A stretch of 11,562 nucleotides of DNA from Hyphomicrobiales bacterium. GTDB lineage: Bacteria; Pseudomonadota; Alphaproteobacteria; Rhizobiales; Beijerinckiaceae. The position numbers and the translations under genes are program-made. The notes beneath the pieces are model-generated. The model was not told where the DNA came from and ran no database searches. It worked only from the letters and a program-made list of their open reading frames with translations. Location: contig JAIXZF010000292.1 in assembly GCA_027489835.1 (NCBI GenBank), positions 1-11,562 of the forward strand, written 5' to 3'. Numbering within the stretch: the first letter of the stretch is position 1; each line of letters opens with the position of its first letter. Below, in pieces: positions 7,171 through 11,562 of the stretch.

Positions 7171-9276
7171 TCAGGCGTCGGCGCCCAGCGCCTCGGCCAG
7201 GGCGGATGCGAGATCGGCGGTGGCGTAGGGCTTGCGCAGGATCCGCCGGCTTCTGTCAGGGCTGTCGCCCTGCGCCTTCTCGGCGAAGCCCGAGGTGAGC
7301 AGGCACGGCAGGCCGGGGCGGTGCGCCTCGACCCAGGCCACGACGTCATAACCCGACATGCCGCCTGGCATCACCACGTCGCTGAACACGAGATCGGCGT
7401 GGCCGCCTTGCGCGAGATACGCGACCGCCTCCGGCCCGCTGGCCGAGAGCGCCACGTCGTAGCCAAGCATCTCGAGCCTGCGATGCGTGATCTCGCGCAC
7501 GTCCTGATTGTCCTCGACCAGCAGGATCATGCGCCGCCCTGCCCCGTCCATCTCCGGCAGGGCCGCCGGCGAGGCCGCTTCCTCATCGCCTCCCGCGCGT
7601 CCGGCGACGCGGGCGTCGATCCGCGGCAGGTAGATGTTGACCGTGGTGCCGCGTCCGGGCTCGCTCTGGATGGTCACCGTGCCGTTCGACTGCCGCGCGA
7701 AGCCGTAGATGCTGGCGAGCCCGAGCCCGGTGCCGCGGCCCGGCTCCTTGGTGGTGAAGAAGGGCTCGAAGGCGCGCGACAGCACTTCGGGCGTCATGCC
7801 GGCGCCGGTGTCCGACACGGACAGCCGCACATAGGGCCCCGGCGCGACCGGGTCGATCCCGGCTCCGGCATCGAAGCCTGCCTCGACGGTCGCATTGGCG
7901 GTCTCGATCACCAGCTTGCCGCCCTGGGGCATCGCATCGCGCGCGTTGATGGCGAGGTTCAGGATCGCGTTCTCGATCTCGCTGGGATCGGCCTTGACCC
8001 GCCCGAGATTGGGCTCGAGCCCGGATGAGATGGTGATGACCTCGCCGATCGTGCGCCGGAGCAGATCGATGACGCCGATGACCTGATCGTTGAGGTTGAG
8101 CACCTCCGGCTCCAGCCTGCTGCGGCGCGCGAAGCTGAGCAGGCGGCTCGTCAGGCGCGAGCCCATCTCCACCGCATCGATGGCGCGCCGGAGCATGCGA
8201 CGGCTGCGGTCGTCCGGAATCACGCCCTCGACCAGTTCGAGGTTGCCGCCGATGACGGTCAGCAGATTGTTGAAATCGTGGGCGATGCCGCCGGTCAGCT
8301 GCCCGTAGGCTTCCATGCGCTGCACCCTGAGCAGGGTGCCCTGCGCCTGCTCGCGCCGGGCGATCTCGCTTTCGAGCGCCTCCGTGCGCTCGGCGACGCG
8401 CTCCTCCAGGACCTGCTGGAGCGCCTTCTGCTCGGTGATGTCCTGGATGGTGCCGAACAGGCGGGGCCAGGCGTCGCCGCCGCCGGCGCTCGACGCCACG
8501 GCCCGGATCCAGCGCTTGGTGTTGTCGCTGCGCTTGATCCGGTACTCCATCTCGACCTGATGGCTGCCGCGGGCGGCGTGGCGGATGGTGTCGGCGAAGC
8601 GCGGCGCGTCGTCCGGATGCACGAGAGCGAACCAGGCATCCACCGGGCACTCGTTCTGCCCGAGCCCGAGGATCGAGGCGGCGTGGCCGAACAGCCGGAC
8701 CTTGTCCGCCTGCTGGTCGTATTCGAAGCCCCCCAGCCGGCCCGCATCCATGGCGAGCCTGAGCCGTTCGCCCTCGAGCCGGCGCGTTTCCTCGGCCTGT
8801 ACCCGGTCGGTCACGTCGCGCAGCACGACGGTGAAGACGGCCTCGCCTTCGACGATGATCTTGCTGATGCTGGCGTCGGCTGGGAACTCCTCGCCATTGC
8901 TGCGCAGGGCGAAGACGGCCTGCCGCTCGCCCATGTGCCGCGACATCGGCGCGCCGCCGGCCACGCCCGCGAAATGCCCGCCATGGCGGCCGTGATAGCG
9001 CTGGGGGATCAGCGTCGAGAGCGGCTTGCCGAGGATGTCCTCGGGCGCGTAGCCGAAGGTGCGCTGGGCGCCCTCGTTGAACAGGGTGATCCGCTGCTCG
9101 CCATCGACGCAGATGATCGCATCGGCAGCCAGCGCGACGATCCGCGCCAGCTGCTTCTCGCTTCGCCTGATCTCCTCAGCGGACCGGTCCAGCATCTCGG
9201 CATCCCGTATCGAGCCGGCCCGCGTTCGGGCCGCGGCCGGCCTTTCAGCGTCTAGCACGGGATCGCGTCGTTTCAT
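7171..9276 (-). CDS. PAS-PAS hybrid histidine kinase with C-terminal receiver (hFixL-like)
   Basis: A 701-residue kinase without clear membrane segments, so probably cytoplasmic. PAS-1 spans about 41-157, PAS-2 about 170-283 (VHPDD type), followed by a coiled coil (about 283-318). The H-box is GGIAHDFNNLL with H333, the N-box NLAINARDAM (440-449), the G1 box DTGAGM (489-494), the F-box FEPFFTTK and the G2 box GRGTGLGLA. A receiver (about 582-698) has E588/D589, phosphoacceptor D633 (FSDVVMP) and K682. PAS-1 resembles the FixL heme PAS around LIPQRYHGRHGGHF, with H98 aligned by eye to the FixL heme-ligating histidine, but the FixL regulatory arginine appears to be Q119. The start at 9276 is chosen because the longer reading to 9510 would run through the ccoN promoter and 5' end; the ATG at 9195 is an alternative. 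Confidence 0.88.
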   Translation of the reverse strand: MKRRDPVLDAERPAAARTRAGSIRDAEMLDRSAEEIRRSEKQLARIVALAADAIICVDGEQRITLFNEGAQRTFGYAPEDILGKPLSTLIPQRYHGRHGGHFAGVAGGAPMSRHMGERQAVFALRSNGEEFPADASISKIIVEGEAVFTVVLRDVTDRVQAEETRRLEGERLRLAMDAGRLGGFEYDQQADKVRLFGHAASILGLGQNECPVDAWFALVHPDDAPRFADTIRHAARGSHQVEMEYRIKRSDNTKRWIRAVASSAGGGDAWPRLFGTIQDITEQKALQQVLEERVAERTEALESEIARREQAQGTLLRVQRMEAYGQLTGGIAHDFNNLLTVIGGNLELVEGVIPDDRSRRMLRRAIDAVEMGSRLTSRLLSFARRSRLEPEVLNLNDQVIGVIDLLRRTIGEVITISSGLEPNLGRVKADPSEIENAILNLAINARDAMPQGGKLVIETANATVEAGFDAGAGIDPVAPGPYVRLSVSDTGAGMTPEVLSRAFEPFFTTKEPGRGTGLGLASIYGFARQSNGTVTIQSEPGRGTTVNIYLPRIDARVAGRAGGDEEAASPAALPEMDGAGRRMILLVEDNQDVREITHRRLEMLGYDVALSASGPEAVAYLAQGGHADLVFSDVVMPGGMSGYDVVAWVEAHRPGLPCLLTSGFAEKAQGDSPDRSRRILRKPYATADLASALAEALGADA

Positions 9277-9313
9277 GCGGCGACCAAAGTCCCAATCGCG
9301 CGGCGGGGCAAGC

Positions 9314-9327
9314 TTGACCTGGATCAA
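9314..9327. promoter_or_regulatory. FixK/FNR box (anaerobox) in the ccoN-kinase divergent region
   Basis: TTGAC-CTGG-ATCAA differs from the consensus TTGAT-N4-ATCAA at one base. It is centred at 9320.5. If used as a class II site (centre at -41.5), ccoN transcription would start near 9362, leaving a leader of about 48 nt. Because the site is a dyad in a 133-nt divergent region, it could also influence the kinase gene. The FixK-like protein encoded here has the recognition residues expected for this sequence. Confidence 0.88.
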
Positions 9328-9409
9328 CACCAAGGCCCCGCCCCTGCCGCAAGTCTCAGGGTGGAAGGGCAGTCGCTTGCAGGGCTGCCCGCTGACCGAC
9401 GAGGGGCAG

Positions 9410-11065
9410 ATGGCGACAACACTCCACAGAAAACAGGTGAAGGGCACCGATCTCGGCGCCGCGCTCGCCTTCGGCGCCCTGGCGCTCCTGGCTGTCGTGG
9501 TGGCCGGCAAGACGGCTTATCCGGCCTATGCATTCCACGCCCTGCTCTTCGCGGCCGCGGGCGCCTGGGCCTGCTTCAAGGTGCTCGACCGCGCCACCGA
9601 CCGCGTCGGCGAGATCCCGCAGGAGATCGACGGGAAGCCCAACTACAATTTCGCGCCGGTCAAGTTCGCCACCGTGGCGGCCATGTTCTGGGGCATAGCG
9701 GGCTTCCTGGTCGGGCTGGTCATCGCGCTGCAGCTCGCCTTCCCGGTCCTCAACTTCGACCTGCCCTGGATCAGCTTCGGGCGGCTGAGGCCGCTGCACA
9801 CCTCGGCGGTGATCTTCGCCTTCGGCGGCAACGTGCTGCTCGCCACCTCGTTCTACGTCGTCCAGAAGACCTCGCGGGCACGGCTGGCGGGCGACATCAC
9901 GCCCTGGTTCGTGGTGCTGGGCTACAACCTGTTCATCGTCGTCGCCGGCACGGGCTACCTGCTCGGTGTCACCCAGGGCAAGGAATACGCCGAGCCCGAG
10001 TGGTATGCCGACCTCTGGCTGACGGTGGTGTGGGTGGCCTACCTGCTCGTGTTCCTGACCACGCTGTGGAAGCGCAAGGAACCCCACATCTACGTGGCCA
10101 ACTGGTTCTATCTCGGCTTCATCGTCACCATCGCCGTGCTCCATCTCGGCAACAACGCGACGATCCCGGTCTCGCTCTTCTCGCCCAAGAGCTACATCGT
10201 CTGGTCGGGCGTGCAGGATGCGATGTTCCAGTGGTGGTACGGCCACAACGCGGTCGGCTTCTTCCTGACCGCCGGCTTCCTCGCCATCATGTACTACTTC
10301 ATCCCGAAGCGGGCCGAGCGGCCGGTCTATTCCTACCGGCTGTCGATCATCCACTTCTGGGCGCTGATCTTCCTATACATCTGGGCGGGTCCGCATCACC
10401 TGCACTACACCGCCCTGCCCGACTGGGCGCAGACGCTGGGCATGACCTTCTCGATCATGCTGTGGATGCCCTCCTGGGGCGGCATGATCAACGGCCTGCT
10501 CACGCTCTCGGGCGCCTGGGACAAGCTGCGCACAGACCCCGTGCTGCGCATGATGGTGGTGTCGGTCGCCTTCTACGGCATGAGCACCTTCGAAGGCCCG
10601 CTGATGTCCATCAAGGCGGTCAACTCGCTGAGCCACTACACCGACTGGACCATCGGCCACGTGCATTCCGGCGCGCTGGGCTGGGTCGGCTACGTCTCCT
10701 TCGGCGCGATCTACTGCCTCGTTCCATGGCTGTGGAACAAGAAGCAGCTCTACTCGATGCGCCTGGTGAACTGGCACTTCTGGATCTCGACCCTCGGCAT
10801 CGTGCTGTACATCAGCGCCATGTGGGTCTCGGGCATCCTGCAGGGCCTGATGTGGCGCGCCTACACCCCGCTCGGCTTCCTCGAATATTCCTTCATCGAG
10901 ACCGTGGCGGCGATGAAGCCCTTCTACGTGATCCGCGCTCTCGGCGGCGGCCTGTTCCTCTCCGGCGCGCTGATCATGGCCTACAATTTGTGGATGACGG
11001 TGCGCAGCGCGCCCGAGGCTCGCGAAGCGGGCATGGGTGACGCCGTGGCCGCGGCCGCCCGCTAA
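9410..11065 (+). CDS. ccoN: cbb3-type cytochrome c oxidase catalytic subunit I (CcoN/FixN)
   Basis: A 551-residue polytopic membrane protein that reduces oxygen to water with high affinity and pumps protons. All six metal-binding histidines are visible: H130 (GRLRPLHTS) and H419 for the low-spin heme b, H417 (GHVHSGALGW) for heme b3, and H279 (WYGHNAVGF), H329 and H330 (AGPHHLHY) for CuB. The 50-residue spacing between H279 and H329 equals that of structurally known CcoN. About 70 residues, including two extra hydrophobic stretches, precede the conserved core, as in many alphaproteobacterial forms. The ATG at 9410 has GAGG 5 nt upstream; upstream in-frame sequence overlaps the promoter and is not coding. 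ccoO follows after 18 nt. A FixK box lies upstream, so expression should be microaerobic. Confidence 0.97.
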   Translation: MATTLHRKQVKGTDLGAALAFGALALLAVVVAGKTAYPAYAFHALLFAAAGAWACFKVLDRATDRVGEIPQEIDGKPNYNFAPVKFATVAAMFWGIAGFLVGLVIALQLAFPVLNFDLPWISFGRLRPLHTSAVIFAFGGNVLLATSFYVVQKTSRARLAGDITPWFVVLGYNLFIVVAGTGYLLGVTQGKEYAEPEWYADLWLTVVWVAYLLVFLTTLWKRKEPHIYVANWFYLGFIVTIAVLHLGNNATIPVSLFSPKSYIVWSGVQDAMFQWWYGHNAVGFFLTAGFLAIMYYFIPKRAERPVYSYRLSIIHFWALIFLYIWAGPHHLHYTALPDWAQTLGMTFSIMLWMPSWGGMINGLLTLSGAWDKLRTDPVLRMMVVSVAFYGMSTFEGPLMSIKAVNSLSHYTDWTIGHVHSGALGWVGYVSFGAIYCLVPWLWNKKQLYSMRLVNWHFWISTLGIVLYISAMWVSGILQGLMWRAYTPLGFLEYSFIETVAAMKPFYVIRALGGGLFLSGALIMAYNLWMTVRSAPEAREAGMGDAVAAAAR

Positions 11066-11083
11066 CCGGCTGAGGACAGACAG

Positions 11084-11562
11084 ATGACAGACGCAAGCCT
11101 TCCCGCTCCGCGCAAGCCCTCGCTCTGGGCCAAGCACAAGATCTTCGAGACCAACTCGATCATCCTGATCCTCGGCGTCCTGCTGGTGATCTCGATCGGA
11201 GGCCTCGTGGAGATCGCGCCGCTCTTCTACCTGCAGAGCACGATCGAGAAGGTGCAGGGCGTCAGGCCCTACTCCCCGCTCGAGCTGGCCGGCCGGGCCA
11301 TCTACGTCCGCGAAGGCTGCTACAACTGCCACAGCCAGATGATCCGTCCGCTCAGGGACGAGGTCGAACGCTACGGCCATTACAGCCTCGCGGCCGAGAG
11401 CATGTACGACAAGCCCTTCCAGTGGGGCTCGAAGCGCACGGGACCGGACCTCGCCCGCGTCGGCGGCAAGTATTCCGACGACTGGCAGCTGCGCCACCTG
11501 AACGACCCGCGCGCCGTGGTGCCGCAGTCGATCATGCCGGGCTATCCCTGGCTGGCGCAGAC
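11084..11562 (+). CDS. ccoO: cbb3-type cytochrome c oxidase subunit II (CcoO/FixO), 3' end outside the window
   Basis: The first 159 codons of the membrane-anchored mono-heme cytochrome c that passes electrons to CcoN. One membrane helix (about 25-42, SIILILGVLLVISIGGLV) is followed by the typical APLFYL segment and a single heme c motif CYNCH (C79, C82, H83) in the context YVREGCYNCHSQMIRPL. RTGPDLARVGGKYSDDWQLRHL (118-139) and SIMPGYPW, with M151 as probable axial ligand, follow. The start has GAGG 8 nt upstream and lies 18 nt after the ccoN stop, so the two are co-transcribed. ccoQ and ccoP would be expected next, beyond the window. Confidence 0.97.
   Translation, partial: MTDASLPAPRKPSLWAKHKIFETNSIILILGVLLVISIGGLVEIAPLFYLQSTIEKVQGVRPYSPLELAGRAIYVREGCYNCHSQMIRPLRDEVERYGHYSLAAESMYDKPFQWGSKRTGPDLARVGGKYSDDWQLRHLNDPRAVVPQSIMPGYPWLAQ

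Noticed and set aside
9059..9409. In-frame upstream extension of ccoN
   Set aside because: It overlaps the kinase gene and the FixK box; the ATG at 9410 has a Shine-Dalgarno and the protein aligns with CcoN only from there.
9277..9510. N-terminal extension of the hybrid kinase to an ATG at 9510
   Set aside because: It would place coding sequence across the FixK box and the first 100 nt of ccoN, and the added residues show no domain; 9276 is preferred.

Overview
The window looks like chromosome of a GC-rich alphaproteobacterium, most likely Hyphomicrobiales (Rhizobiales; Bosea- or Methylobacterium-like, genus not determinable here). The reasons are strongly G/C-biased third codon positions, a Urt-type urea transporter with the long periplasmic UrtB, a FixK-type oxygen regulatory circuit placed beside cbb3 oxidase genes, and a dispersed palindrome carrying the CATCCTTCGACA core common in these genomes.

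Left part (1-4808, all minus strand, read right to left): the high-affinity urea ABC transporter in the order urtA (binding protein), urtB and urtC (permeases), urtD (ATPase, cut by the window edge). Upstream of urtA is a convincing sigma-54 (-24/-12) promoter, which fits nitrogen control. Two tight stem-loops separate urtA from urtB, and a palindromic repeat element sits between urtC and urtB.

Middle part (5057-9276): a small minus-strand gene of unknown function (166 aa) overlaps the end of a fixK-like Crp/Fnr gene by 8 nt. A divergent OmpR/PhoB-type response regulator follows, and its stop codon faces that of a large PAS-PAS-histidine kinase-receiver hybrid kinase with only 6 nt between. 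The fixK/regulator intergenic region carries, on the fixK-sense strand, GTCACA-AACC-GTTACA. This matches the K-box (GTTACA-N4-GTTACA) described for the FxkR regulator of Rhizobium etli at 11 of 12 defined positions. The set therefore reads as an hFixL-FxkR-FixK cascade, the FixJ-less version of the rhizobial oxygen-sensing pathway.

Right part (9277-11562): plus-strand ccoN and the 5' part of ccoO, the catalytic and first cytochrome c subunits of the cbb3-type oxidase. A near-perfect FixK/FNR box (TTGAC-CTGG-ATCAA) lies 82 nt before the ccoN start, in the region shared with the divergent hybrid kinase.

Inferred logic: low oxygen activates the hybrid kinase, which signals through the OmpR-type regulator to the K-box. 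FixK is then made and switches on ccoNO through the FixK box, possibly feeding back on the kinase gene. Sensor, regulator, FixK, both DNA sites and a target operon all lie within about 6 kb. The least understood parts are the 166-aa gene coupled to fixK and whether the kinase really binds heme.
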